From positions 1 to 64,000 of the IMG/VR virus record IMGVR_UViG_3300035663_000005: a stretch of 64,000 nt of DNA; one strand, written 5' to 3'. Each line of letters starts with the position of its first letter. The first letter of the stretch is position 1. The position numbers and the translations under genes were made by a program. Positions 42,866 through 49,661 of this stretch are shown here, piece by piece. This DNA is from a virus. The notes under the pieces are model-generated. The model was not told the origin of the DNA. It did not search any database and was given only the letters and a program-made list of their open reading frames with translations.

Positions 42866-43574
42866 TGGACTTCTTCTTGCTCTTGGTGAACTTGCTGTCA
42901 GTCTCCAAAGAAATCCAATAGGTCAACGCCTGATTCTTGGTTTCAAACTGAGCCACCTTCTTGTCGGACACCTTAACTTCGTAAGTGCCAGGAATCATTT
43001 TTAGATTCTCCGACTTGAACATGAACTCAAAAGAATCATCACCATCATACTCGCCAACATCAATTGAATAGGTGTGTCCTGTGCTGTCCTTGCGGTCAAA
43101 CACATTCAAAGTTAGACGGTCACCAGAGTTGCGAAGAGCAAGGTCAGGAGCAGCAAGAACTGCTGCGGCTTTCTGTAACTCGTTGAAATCCTTGGAATCC
43201 AAAGTGAAATCCACAACAGATTCTGGCATGTTGAAACTCTTGCCGCTCTTGATGATTTGCAGAATCTGCGGGTCAAGCATTTCAAGGTTTGAATAGTAGT
43301 AGCGAACCTTGGCTCGACTGCCTTCCGACTTAATTACCACATGGTTGTTTTCAAATTCGAAGTGTGGTTCCTTGAACATGCTTACGGTTGCAAGGAACTT
43401 GCTTAAATCCCAAACACCGAACTCTATCGGGAAGTCCTCCTGAACTTCCGCCTCAACCATAATGTTCTTGGTTGGGCTGATAGTCTTCAAGATGTTGCCT
43501 GGCATCACAATTAGGTTGCTGTTGATAGTGCTGAAATTCTTCAGAACTGCCAGCGTGTCGTGCGAAATCTTCAT
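42849..43574 (-). CDS. 45: Sliding clamp, T4 gp45
   Basis: A 241-residue trimeric processivity clamp. MKISHDTLAVLKNFSTINSN, IMVEAEVQEDFPIEFGVWDL, SKFLATVSMF and VKVSDKKVAQFETKNQALTY, WISLETDSKF match gp45. In T4 it also activates late transcription with gp33 and gp55, so the late boxes in this window presumably depend on it. Strong SD (AAGGAG). Confidence 0.93.
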   Translation of the reverse strand: MKISHDTLAVLKNFSTINSNLIVMPGNILKTISPTKNIMVEAEVQEDFPIEFGVWDLSKFLATVSMFKEPHFEFENNHVVIKSEGSRAKVRYYYSNLEMLDPQILQIIKSGKSFNMPESVVDFTLDSKDFNELQKAAAVLAAPDLALRNSGDRLTLNVFDRKDSTGHTYSIDVGEYDGDDSFEFMFKSENLKMIPGTYEVKVSDKKVAQFETKNQALTYWISLETDSKFTKSKKKSNAAVG

Positions 43575-43596
43575 AGTGTAATCTCCTTCAAAGGTT

Positions 43597-43629
43597 GTGG
43601 TATACTACCACGAACTCAGGAGAAGTCAA
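43597..43629 (-). promoter_or_regulatory. Promoter and palindrome upstream of gene 45
   Basis: TTGACT with TAGTAT 16 nt downstream lies 30 nt before the gene 45 ATG. The -10 region sits inside a perfect 15-bp palindrome GTGGTA-GTA-TACCAC, which could be an operator or an mRNA hairpin for the clamp. Confidence 0.5.
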
Positions 43630-44480
43630 GCACTAGGTGGAAGTAATTCTCCTTGATTGTGTCGTAGCAGTGTCTCTTTTAAAAACAAGGCTGGCACAGA
43701 ATATATTTGCCAATTACGGCAGTTTAGCATAACCACTACACCAATGCAAGCCCCGGAGTCTGCACGATACAATCCGCCGCCTGAGGAGCCTGGAGCACCA
43801 TCAGCATCTGTTTGATAATAATAAGGTAGATGCTCGGATAGTGAACCCCGGCTCCTGTGATTGTTTCCAATGATACCGCGAGTAATGCTCATGTAATCCG
43901 ACGATGGGTTTCCCATGATGTATACAGGCACTCCCATTCGTGGAGTAGCATAATCAAACCTGCATCCTTTAACAAGAGCGGTCAATGGTTTATCGTTTGC
44001 CACCTCTAGGATGGCTAGGTCATATTCTGGATCGTTGAATACCAATTTACAAGTTTCTTTACTTATTGGAGACTCTAACTCTCCTGCAAACAGAGTAACT
44101 TCTATCTTTTTTGTTCCCCATGTTTTATCATTAGATGATGCGTCTTCAGAAAAAGAAGGAAACATAGGAACAAAATCTATTTCCACATAATTATCAGGAA
44201 AAATACATCTTCTAGTTTTAACTTGTTCTTCATCTTCAATCACATGTGCTGCTGTGAGCACATACAACTTGCCGTTCTTGCGATATGCAATGCCAGAACC
44301 AAGAGGCACACCGTCGTAGTGGACAACGGCATTTGCTCCCACGATACTTTCCACAACCTGTTGGTTGTAACTATTGCAATCGCAATTTGCTGATGAATGG
44401 CAGGATACTTGTCCTGCTGTAAGCACGCTTGCAAGCGTTAGTAGCACGCTCGCCATGACCAAACTCCTCGGTCTACGCAT
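43626..44480 (-). CDS. Secreted trypsin-like serine protease
   Basis: A 284-residue S1-family protease. Catalytic triad: His79 (LYVLTAAHVIED), Asp in NDPEYDLAILEV near residue 151 and Ser in ADGAPGSSGGGLYR near 228. The ATG at 44480 follows a GGAG; a further ATG at 44456 also has an SD. The N-terminus MRRPRSLVMASVLLTLASVL is a signal peptide, with Cys-rich start (CHSSANCDCN) after it. It should act in the periplasm or outside. Preceded by a late box and a structured leader. Confidence 0.87.
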   Translation of the reverse strand: MRRPRSLVMASVLLTLASVLTAGQVSCHSSANCDCNSYNQQVVESIVGANAVVHYDGVPLGSGIAYRKNGKLYVLTAAHVIEDEEQVKTRRCIFPDNYVEIDFVPMFPSFSEDASSNDKTWGTKKIEVTLFAGELESPISKETCKLVFNDPEYDLAILEVANDKPLTALVKGCRFDYATPRMGVPVYIMGNPSSDYMSITRGIIGNNHRSRGSLSEHLPYYYQTDADGAPGSSGGGLYRADSGACIGVVVMLNCRNWQIYSVPALFLKETLLRHNQGELLPPSA

Positions 44481-44493
44481 ACGCGGCTCCAAT

Positions 44494-44580
44494 CTGTCCT
44501 TTTAAGACGGCTAGTTTTTGGTTAATCTAGCCGTTTAAGACGGCTAGTTTTTGGTTAATCTAGCCGTTTGAGAAGGACAG
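44494..44580 (-). repeat. Nested inverted repeat with two 33-bp tandem copies
   Basis: Two perfect 33-bp tandem copies (44501-44533 and 44534-44566), each a hairpin CGGCTAG-12 nt-CTAGCCG, enclosed by an outer inverted repeat CTGTCCTT (44494-44501) / AAGGACAG (44573-44580). It forms the 5' leader of the protease mRNA, ending just before its SD. Possible translational control element, tandem terminator or protein-binding site. Confidence 0.85.
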
Positions 44581-44583
44581 AAT

Positions 44584-44591
44584 TATTTATA
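44584..44591 (-). promoter_or_regulatory. T4 late box TATAAATA
   Basis: Exact TATAAATA on the minus strand, about 100 nt before the protease start, placing the whole nested-hairpin element in the transcribed leader. Confidence 0.65.
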
Positions 44592-44594
44592 AAA

Positions 44595-45164
44595 TTACTG
44601 CTTTTGATTTTTTAAATCGTAGTAGTAACTATCATCATCGCAATCAATAACCCAACGGTCGCTTGTTCCCTCGCATCGGAAAATCTTATCGTCAACCTTG
44701 TAGTCAGGCTTCTCAGGGAACGGCTTAGTTACAAACGACATATGCTTCCAATAGATTCTGTTGTTTGGCTGTAGGGCAAAGCACCCGTTATCCAAACGAA
44801 TCATATGCAAGCACTTGTATTGAGTTGGCTCATCGCTGTATGCGTTGTTATACCAATCAAAAGTTGTCATGTAATCTCCCCAATATGCTTTACCGTCTTT
44901 CAAGATAACCTTGCAACGAGACCCACGAAGAGGTTCGTATGTGGTGACAGTTGAGTTAATGGAGAAGCAATCCCATAACTGAAGATGATCTAAAGGAATC
45001 TCAGGTGCGTCTTCACGATGACAAAGCATGTGAATAGGAACACGACTGCGAACCAAACCGTTATCTGTTAAAACATGAAACAGGATTGCTCGCTCAGGAT
45101 TGGATTGAGCACCAAATACCATAACTTTATCAAACTCACCTCGGTGAGTCTTATGCTGATACAT
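44595..45164 (-). CDS. Conserved phage protein of unknown function
   Basis: A 189-residue protein. MYQHKTHRGEFDKVMVFGAQ, NPERAILFHVLTDNGLVRSR, VPIHMLCHREDAPEIPLDHL and QLWDCFSINSTVTTY are typical of a phage family without known role; LKDGKAYWGDYMTTFDWYN and GCFALQPNNRIYWKHMSFVT follow. The ATG at 45164 is preferred; one at 45215 starts 5 nt from tRNA-Thr. Neither has a good SD. Late box lies beyond its 3' end. Confidence 0.75.
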   Translation of the reverse strand: MYQHKTHRGEFDKVMVFGAQSNPERAILFHVLTDNGLVRSRVPIHMLCHREDAPEIPLDHLQLWDCFSINSTVTTYEPLRGSRCKVILKDGKAYWGDYMTTFDWYNNAYSDEPTQYKCLHMIRLDNGCFALQPNNRIYWKHMSFVTKPFPEKPDYKVDDKIFRCEGTSDRWVIDCDDDSYYYDLKNQKQ

Positions 45165-45219
45165 GTGTTCACGACGAAGCAAACAGAAAAAATTTGGTAT
45201 GTTTAGGTTTAGCATGTAA

Positions 45220-45291
45220 AGCCATCTGTGGGATTCGAACCCACGACCTCCAGATTACAAATCAGGTGCACTACCACTGTGCTAAGATGGC
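45220..45291 (-). tRNA. tRNA-Thr(TGT)
   Basis: 72 nt. Acceptor GCCATCT/AGATGGC, anticodon loop TTTGTAA (TGT), T arm GTGGG-TTCGAAT-CCCAC. CCA not encoded. Confidence 0.93.
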
Positions 45292-45296
45292 GAAAG

Positions 45297-45369
45297 TAGT
45301 CCCTATAGGATTCGAACCTACAACTTCTTCCGTGTAAAGGAAGCACTCTAGCCGTTGAGTTAAGGGACT
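45297..45369 (-). tRNA. tRNA-Val(TAC)
   Basis: 73 nt. Acceptor AGTCCCT/AGGGACT, anticodon loop TTTACAC (TAC), T arm GTAGG-TTCGAAT-CCTAT. Confidence 0.93.
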
Positions 45370-45374
45370 ATTAG

Positions 45375-45456
45375 TGTCGGTGGAGGGAGTCGAACCCACA
45401 CGCCTTGCGGCAAAAGAACCTAAATCTTTCGTGTATGCCAATTTCACCACACCGAC
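45375..45456 (-). tRNA. tRNA-Leu(TAG)
   Basis: 82 nt, class II with long variable arm (TGCCGCAAGGCGT). Acceptor GTCGGTG/CACCGAC, anticodon loop TTTAGGT (TAG), T arm GTGGG-TTCGACT-CCCTC. Confidence 0.92.
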
Positions 45457-45462
45457 TATTTC

Positions 45463-45996
45463 TTACTTCTTGACTTTGGTTTTCTTTTCCTTCTTTGCCA
45501 AAGACTTCTTAACCTTGGCAACCATTTCCTTCAGTTCAGGAGGAGAGAATGCGTTTGTCTTCAGTAGATCGTTTCTTCGCTTCTCTTCTTCCTTCTCTGC
45601 CTTCATTTCTCTGGCCTTTTCCCCACTATCAAGTTGCTTGCAGTATTCAACGAGAGCAGCCTGACATTCTGCTTCGTTAACAAAAGGCCCGTGAAACTGT
45701 GCCCATGTTTCATCCCAAAAAATCCAACCTGAATGCTTGGGAGAATACTCTACAGGATCGTGACGACCGATAGCAATGTATCCCTTCTCACTTGCCTTGG
45801 GCTTACTCCACTCGCACATTACCTTTTCGGTATTCTTGACCCACAGTTCAACATCAAAATCAAACGGGTAGTGCTTTAGCAAATCACGAGCCTGCTTGCG
45901 AATTGCATCCTTGCCCATCTTGGTGTTGCCCATAAGTTCCTTCAGAAATTCTGAAGTCTTAACAACTGCCCAATAAGATTCATATGGTAGCGTCAT
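45463..45996 (-). CDS. Unknown protein with charged C-terminus
   Basis: A 177-residue protein from ATG 45996 (SD AAGGAG). KTSEFLKELMGNTKMGKDAI, RKQARDLLKHYPFDFDVELW and GYIAIGRHDPVEYSPKHSGW, IFWDETWAQFHGPFVNEAEC (a compact beta sheet plus helix) precede a Lys/Glu-rich coiled-coil tail (KAREMKAEKEEEKRRN ... KKSLAKKEKKTKVKK). No family recognised. It overlaps the small membrane ORF at 45980 by 17 nt. Confidence 0.75.
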   Translation of the reverse strand: MTLPYESYWAVVKTSEFLKELMGNTKMGKDAIRKQARDLLKHYPFDFDVELWVKNTEKVMCEWSKPKASEKGYIAIGRHDPVEYSPKHSGWIFWDETWAQFHGPFVNEAECQAALVEYCKQLDSGEKAREMKAEKEEEKRRNDLLKTNAFSPPELKEMVAKVKKSLAKKEKKTKVKK

Positions 45997-46177
45997 GGTA
46001 TAGTTTCTCCTTCCTACGAGACTGTCGCTCGTAGGCTTTAAATAATCCTTCACTAAATCCGGCATGCTTGCCGTGACCGTATCCTTGAGAATACGCCCAA
46101 GTATATAACTTGATTTGTGAGGCTGCGAATGCGGAAATTGCCGAAACGATGAAAAAGATTGTTGCTATTGTTTCCAT
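45980..46177 (-). CDS. Small membrane protein
   Basis: A 65-residue protein; true start METIATIFFIVSAISAFAAS at 46177 (the longer frame crosses tRNA-Leu). One N-terminal transmembrane helix (residues 5-20), then YTWAYSQGYGHGKHAGFSEG and a basic tail. The Gly/His-rich YxxGYGxGxxxG pattern resembles other tiny phage proteins, including 51452-51658. Function unknown. Confidence 0.7.
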   Translation of the reverse strand: METIATIFFIVSAISAFAASQIKLYTWAYSQGYGHGKHAGFSEGLFKAYERQSRRKEKLYHDATI

Positions 46178-46213
46178 ATCATTAGTTATAGTATAACACA
46201 ATCTGAACAAAAG

Positions 46214-46299
46214 TGCGAGAGGTGGGATTCGAACCCACACGCCTTTAGAGGGCAGCGGATTTTGAATCCGCCGTGTATGCCAATTCCAGCCACTCTCGC
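46214..46299 (-). tRNA. tRNA-Leu(CAA)
   Basis: 86 nt, class II. Acceptor GCGAGAG/CTCTCGC, anticodon stem GCGGA/TCCGC with loop TTCAAAA (CAA), variable arm TGCCCTCTAAAGGCG, T arm GTGGG-TTCGAAT-CCCAC. Confidence 0.93.
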
Positions 46300-46305
46300 A
46301 AACAG

Positions 46306-46378
46306 TAGGACTGATGGGATTCGAACCCATACTTTGCGGATTTTAAATCCGCTGACTCTGCCGTTGGTCTACAGTCCC
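46306..46378 (-). tRNA. tRNA-Leu(TAA) anticodon on a class I body
   Basis: 73 nt. Acceptor GGGACTG/CAGTCCT, anticodon stem GCGGA/TCCGC with loop TTTAAAA (TAA), variable loop only AAAGT, T arm ATGGG-TTCGAAT-CCCAT. Bacterial tRNA-Leu is class II, so this short-variable-loop body with a Leu anticodon is unusual. Confidence 0.85.
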
Positions 46379-46387
46379 GTCAAGTAT

Positions 46388-46415
46388 AGTATACTGTCTA
46401 CTCCAACAAAGTCAA
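46388..46415 (-). promoter_or_regulatory. Sigma70-like promoter in the tRNA cluster
   Basis: TTGACT, 16 nt, TATACT on the minus strand, directly upstream of the class I tRNA-Leu(TAA). Drives the tRNA group at 45220-46378. Confidence 0.75.
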
Positions 46416-46434
46416 GCACAAAATAATTTTAAAA

Positions 46435-46506
46435 CTGGCTCGGCTGGATTCGAACCAGCAACCTATCCGTTAACAGCGGATCGCACTACCGTTGTGCTAC
46501 GAGCCA
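46435..46506 (-). tRNA. tRNA-Asn(GTT)
   Basis: 72 nt. Acceptor TGGCTCG/CGAGCCA with discriminator G, anticodon loop CTGTTAA (GTT), T arm GCTGG-TTCGAAT-CCAGC. Confidence 0.93.
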
Positions 46507-46511
46507 ACTTT

Positions 46512-46664
46512 TTAAATTTGCTTTTCTCGCTTAATCCAAAGTGGAAGAATACCACGCTCTTCAAGTTTACGAAGAGTTTCCTTCTTTGCATTAAGTAGCA
46601 GTTCCTGTCGCTTCAAGCGACGAGATTCATAACGACGCTTACGACGACGACGAAGTTCTCTCAT
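46512..46664 (-). CDS. Small Arg-rich protein
   Basis: A 50-residue ORF: MRELRRRRKRRYESRRLKRQ, then ELLLNAKKETLRKLEERGIL and PLWIKREKQI. Very basic N-terminus, amphipathic helix, then a short hydrophobic end. It overlaps the 3' end of 46639-47274; an in-frame ATG at 46676 is an alternative start. Possibly an RNA- or DNA-binding peptide. Codon use (CGT-rich) looks translated. Confidence 0.55.
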   Translation of the reverse strand: MRELRRRRKRRYESRRLKRQELLLNAKKETLRKLEERGILPLWIKREKQI

Positions 46665-47274
46665 TTTGTCTATCATTATCTAAACCTTTCTTCTTCATAA
46701 GATGCTTCACCCAAATTTCAGTTACAGTCATTGGATGATGGAATTCCTCAAACTTGAAACCACTAATTGGCTCCTTGTTCTTGGTCTTGAGTGCAGTATA
46801 GATGCCGTTGAGTCGGTTAGGCTTGAACTCACCAACAGGTTCTTCCTTACCTAGACCAGGCCATGCTTCTGCCTTGGTTCCGATTACCAATCCTTGTGGA
46901 GATGCAGGCGACTTAAAGAATATGGCATCCTGCTCATACTTTGCGCCCATCTTCTTGGCAAAGCCTTTGATGGCTCCGCTCTTTGTTGGAGTGGCATCAT
47001 CTCCGATAATCATAAAAGACTCTTCAGTAACACGACGCTTCTTGCCGTCACCAAGGTCTTCTTCGTAAGTGCCAACAACTTTCTCAAAACCAAAACCTGC
47101 TGCACGAATATCATTCTCCAACTTCTTGTTGAGTCCACGATTCACCGACAGCGAATTGCTGCCACGAAACGCGGTAAGCAAAGCAAACGGTCGCTTCTCA
47201 ACATGTGAGAACACGCGAGCAAGTGAGATTTCTGTAATCAATTCTTTTCGATAGGTTTCAATTTGTTCAGACAC
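46639..47274 (-). CDS. DUF3293-like protein
   Basis: A 211-residue protein. KRPFALLTAFRGSNSLSVNR, GLNKKLENDIRAAGFGFEKV, EESFMIIGDD and FAKKMGAKYEQDAIFFKSP follow the pattern of a small bacterial and phage family (DUF3293: aromatic/Leu-Thr-Ala, N-R-x-LN, SFxIxG, Q-AI-F). Function unknown. The C-terminus (KHLMKKKGLDNDRQNERTSS) overlaps the Arg-rich ORF. Overlaps the 47267 gene by 8 nt. Confidence 0.65.
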   Translation of the reverse strand: MSEQIETYRKELITEISLARVFSHVEKRPFALLTAFRGSNSLSVNRGLNKKLENDIRAAGFGFEKVVGTYEEDLGDGKKRRVTEESFMIIGDDATPTKSGAIKGFAKKMGAKYEQDAIFFKSPASPQGLVIGTKAEAWPGLGKEEPVGEFKPNRLNGIYTALKTKNKEPISGFKFEEFHHPMTVTEIWVKHLMKKKGLDNDRQNERTSSSS

Positions 47275-47452
47275 TTGTGGCTCCCCTGATTTCTTCTGTA
47301 GATTGTTTTAGTGACAAGTAAACTTTTCGTATCTCTTCAAACGCTTGCGATGCGGTGAACTTGCCTTCCAATTCCCACTCAACAATACGAGCAGTTTTGC
47401 GGGCTAGTTCTCCAATGTTCGCATGTGCTGCGAAGTCTTCAATCTCCATCAT
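47267..47452 (-). CDS. Small helical protein
   Basis: A 61-residue protein: MMEIEDFAAHANIGELARKT, ARIVEWELEGKFTASQAFEE, IRKVYLSLKQSTEEI. Two or three helices, acidic. SD GGAGAAAA. A promoter at 47518-47546 lies upstream. No family recognised. Confidence 0.7.
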   Translation of the reverse strand: MMEIEDFAAHANIGELARKTARIVEWELEGKFTASQAFEEIRKVYLSLKQSTEEIRGATSV

Positions 47453-47517
47453 TTTTCTCCGAATGCGACTTGCTGTAACCGCTCCAACAAGTCTGGTAAA
47501 GTTAAGGTATAGTGTTT

Positions 47518-47546
47518 AGTATACCGTCACTTTCCCTTCGGTGCAA
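47518..47546 (-). promoter_or_regulatory. Sigma70-like promoter with inverted repeat
   Basis: TTGCAC, 17 nt, TATACT on the minus strand. The -10 overlaps an inverted repeat GGTATA-N8-TATACC (47506-47525). Upstream of the 47452 gene and over the 3' end of the small basic ORF. Confidence 0.55.
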
Positions 47547-47661
47547 TTTTTTTATTTGCTTTCCGCTTTTTCTTAAAAATTGCGTCCCAATTCTTTGACC
47601 ATAAAGCGTAATCCACCTTACGGTATCTATCTCCCTTGCCTGCTGCATGCTTGCCGCTCAT
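47527..47661 (-). CDS. Small basic conserved phage protein
   Basis: A 44-residue ORF. MSGKHAAGKGDRYRKVDYAL, WSKNWDAIFKKKRKANKKIA. The pattern GKGDxYRxVDxxxxxxNxDxIF is common in tiny phage proteins. SD CCAGGAGACGAT supports it. Function unknown, perhaps RNA binding. Confidence 0.75.
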   Translation of the reverse strand: MSGKHAAGKGDRYRKVDYALWSKNWDAIFKKKRKANKKIAPKGK

Positions 47662-47766
47662 ATCGTCTCCTGGTGGCTTGAGAAGGTGATTTGGTGAACA
47701 GGTAGACCGCAGTTTCCTGCATCGCCAATAGCATCAATTATAAAAACCTTCAGTTCGCCTAAATCT

Positions 47767-48003
47767 TTAAAATTGTGCAAGGCGGTCAAGTGCTTCGTTT
47801 GCAGTTCCCCACCGCTTACGCCATGCCTTCCAACGAGTGAATGCGTTACGAAGACTTGGCGTAGGAGGATTCTCCATTGCTTCAAACAATCGCTTCGCGT
47901 CTTCAGGAGACATGGCATTCAATCTCCACTCCATCTCAGCAGAATTCATCTGATTGAGTGGAAGATTCAAAAATTCTTTAACACGGTCAAAAGGTTCAGT
48001 CAT
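47767..48003 (-). CDS. Unknown small protein
   Basis: A 78-residue protein from ATG 48003 (SD TTGGAG); the longer frame runs through tRNA-Pro and is wrong. MTEPFDRVKEFLNLPLNQMN, SAEMEWRLNAMSPEDAKRLF, EAMENPPTPSLRNAFTRWKA: helical, with a basic aromatic WKAWRKRWG segment. No family recognised. Confidence 0.75.
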   Translation of the reverse strand: MTEPFDRVKEFLNLPLNQMNSAEMEWRLNAMSPEDAKRLFEAMENPPTPSLRNAFTRWKAWRKRWGTANEALDRLAQF

Positions 48004-48019
48004 TTTATATACTCCAAAG

Positions 48020-48094
48020 TCGGGGTGATAGGATTTGAACCTACGACCTCCTGCTCCCAAAGCAGGCGCACTAGCCAAACTGTGCTACACCCCG
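48020..48094 (-). tRNA. tRNA-Pro(TGG)
   Basis: 75 nt. Acceptor CGGGGTG/CACCCCG, anticodon stem CCTGC/GCAGG with loop TTTGGGA (TGG), T arm GTAGG-TTCAAAT-CCTAT. Confidence 0.94.
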
Positions 48095-48098
48095 AGAA

Positions 48099-48170
48099 AG
48101 CGGGTAGAGGGATTCGAACCCTCGGCCTTTGGTTTGGAAAACCAATACTCTACCGCTGAGTTATACCCGC
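48099..48170 (-). tRNA. tRNA-Gly(TCC)
   Basis: 72 nt. Acceptor GCGGGTA/TACCCGC, anticodon stem TTGGT/ACCAA with loop TTTCCAA (TCC), T arm GAGGG-TTCGAAT-CCCTC. Confidence 0.94.
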
Positions 48171-48191
48171 AAAAAGTCCGAGCCATTATAG

Positions 48192-49250
48192 TTAGGTGAA
48201 AATGGTATTGAGTTGACGGTTAACTCGGACAAATGTTGTGCATTTTGGCAAGTCCTTCAGGCGAGCAGCACCCACATAAGTGCAAGCCGAACGAACTCCA
48301 CCAAGAATTTGTTGCATCACGCCATCCACAGGACCAACAGGCTTCACATGAACCCGCTTACCTTCTGCGGCACGATATTGTGCAACCCCTCCTGAATACT
48401 TTTCCATTGCAGTAGCGGAACTCATGCCGTAGAACTCCTTGCCGTCTTCGGTTTCCTCACCTGCGGCTTCATCAGTTCCTGCAAACATGCCACCAATCAT
48501 AACAAAGTCTGCGCCTGCACCGAATGCCTTGGCTACATCACCGGGGCAGGTGCACCCACCGTCCGAAAGCACATAGCCACCTAGTCCGTGTGCGGCATCA
48601 GCACACTCCATGATGCACGACAGTTGCGGGTAGCCAACACCTGCAACCTTTCGTGTGGTGCAAACCGAGCCAGGCCCAATTCCAATCTTGACAATGTTCG
48701 CACCTGCAAGAATCAAGGCTTCAGTCATTTCTCGTGTCACCACATTACCTGCAATCAGAATATGATTAGGAAAAGCCTCACGAATAGTTTGCACATACCG
48801 CACAAACTTTTCAGTATAGCCGTTAGCCACATCCACACAGATAAACTTGATGGACTTGTGGCGATTCAGAATTCGTTCAGCCTTTTGGATTTCTTCCATG
48901 CTGGAATTCATATCACCCATACCGATAGTATACACCACATTGGTAGACCAATTCAAATGACTACTTGCCCAATTATTCATAAACTTATCCCATTCTGCTT
49001 CCGTGTAATACTTGTGAATACCACACAGCGCAGCGTACTCGCTAAGACTATCAGCCATTTCAAATGTACCAACAGTATCCATGTTGGCTGCAACAATTGG
49101 CACACCAGTCCAAGTTTCTTCATTTTTATTTGGAAGTTTAAATACAAATGTGCGAGACACATCAACCTTGCTACGACTATCAAGATTGCTGCGCTTTGGG
49201 CGAATCAGCACATCAGCGAAATCCAACTTTACATCGTCTTCAATCTTCAT
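48192..49250 (-). CDS. guaC: GMP reductase / IMP dehydrogenase-family enzyme
   Basis: A 352-residue TIM-barrel protein. [66 protein letters not shown] with catalytic Cys197, [20 protein letters not shown] and [14 protein letters not shown] follow GMP reductase more than IMPDH; there is no CBS pair and the length fits GuaC (about 347). GuaC converts GMP to IMP with NADPH. Phage copies are rare and may rebalance purines for dATP. SD TAGGAG and a late-type box upstream. Confidence 0.9.
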   Translation of the reverse strand: MKIEDDVKLDFADVLIRPKRSNLDSRSKVDVSRTFVFKLPNKNEETWTGVPIVAANMDTVGTFEMADSLSEYAALCGIHKYYTEAEWDKFMNNWASSHLNWSTNVVYTIGMGDMNSSMEEIQKAERILNRHKSIKFICVDVANGYTEKFVRYVQTIREAFPNHILIAGNVVTREMTEALILAGANIVKIGIGPGSVCTTRKVAGVGYPQLSCIMECADAAHGLGGYVLSDGGCTCPGDVAKAFGAGADFVMIGGMFAGTDEAAGEETEDGKEFYGMSSATAMEKYSGGVAQYRAAEGKRVHVKPVGPVDGVMQQILGGVRSACTYVGAARLKDLPKCTTFVRVNRQLNTIFT

Positions 49251-49267
49251 GTTGTAAACTCCTAAAC

Positions 49268-49274
49268 TATTTAG
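49268..49274 (-). promoter_or_regulatory. Late-type box CTAAATA before guaC
   Basis: CTAAATA right after the tRNA-like RNA and 17 nt before the guaC ATG (SD TAGGAG between). Confidence 0.5.
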
Positions 49275-49378
49275 ACGGGGATGCGGGAATCGAACCCGCC
49301 ACTAATGAATTATCCGGAATATTTTCATCAGCGATTCTACCGATGGTTGTTACTCCTTCAACCAAAGAACTCTCCCCA
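49274..49378 (-). ncRNA. tRNA-like RNA of uncertain identity
   Basis: The 3' end is tRNA-like: T arm GCGGG-TTCGATT-CCCGC followed by ATCCCCG, which pairs with TGGGGAG about 100 nt upstream. In between, instead of a normal cloverleaf, lie three hairpins: GGTTG/CAACC, CATCGG/CTGATG and CTGATGAA/TTCATTAG with a 14-nt loop. The last two share CTGATG and exclude each other. Could be a tRNA with an insertion, a decayed class II tRNA, or a novel tRNA mimic. Exact ends are estimates. Confidence 0.5.
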
Positions 49379-49549
49379 TAAAAGAAAGGCGGTAGACCTG
49401 ATGCTCTCTAGTGGCCATCTAGAAGAAACATCCAACTACGCCTCTTTGTTTGCCACCGCACACTATTCTTCCTGCCGTTAGTGGGCAGGTAGGTGGGTGA
49501 GAGCAACCAAAGTTTTTGATGGGGTTAACAATCCCACCAAGGTTTTAAG
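49379..49549. other. Non-coding stretch between tRNA-like RNA and tRNA-Glu
   Basis: About 170 bp. A hairpin CCTGCC-7 nt-GGCAGG lies in the middle and short direct CACC/CCTACC runs beside it. On the minus strand a 22-codon ORF from ATG 49427 runs into the tRNA-like RNA, too short to call. It may be part of one longer RNA with the tRNA-like element. Confidence 0.4.
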
Positions 49550-49621
49550 TGACCCCAACGGGACTCGAACCCGTGTCAGAAGAGTGAAAGTCTTCGATCC
49601 TTGCCGCTAGACGATGGGGCC
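49550..49621 (-). tRNA. tRNA-Glu(TTC)
   Basis: 72 nt. Acceptor GGCCCCA/TGGGGTC, anticodon stem GAAGA/TCTTC with loop CTTTCAC (TTC), T arm CGGG-TTCGAGT-CCCG. Confidence 0.94.
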
Positions 49622-49633
49622 TAGAACAACTAT

Positions 49634-49661
49634 AGTATACTCAAGAGTTGAACTGTGTCAA
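49634..49661 (-). promoter_or_regulatory. Sigma70-like promoter for tRNA-Glu and downstream RNAs
   Basis: TTGACA, 16 nt, TATACT on the minus strand, 12 nt before tRNA-Glu and overlapping the last codons of the gmd gene. One of the best promoters in the window. Confidence 0.8.

Noticed and set aside
45980-46330. Long frame of 116 codons
   Set aside because: Its first 51 codons cover tRNA-Leu genes; the 65-residue start at 46177 is preferred.
47767-48078. Long frame of 103 codons
   Set aside because: Runs through tRNA-Pro; ATG 48003 with SD is the real start.
48588-49265. 225-codon plus-strand ORF
   Set aside because: Antisense to guaC, whose motifs are intact.
49274-49378. tmRNA
   Set aside because: Too short, no tag ORF ending in Ala-Ala and no tmRNA-like 5' end, despite the T arm.
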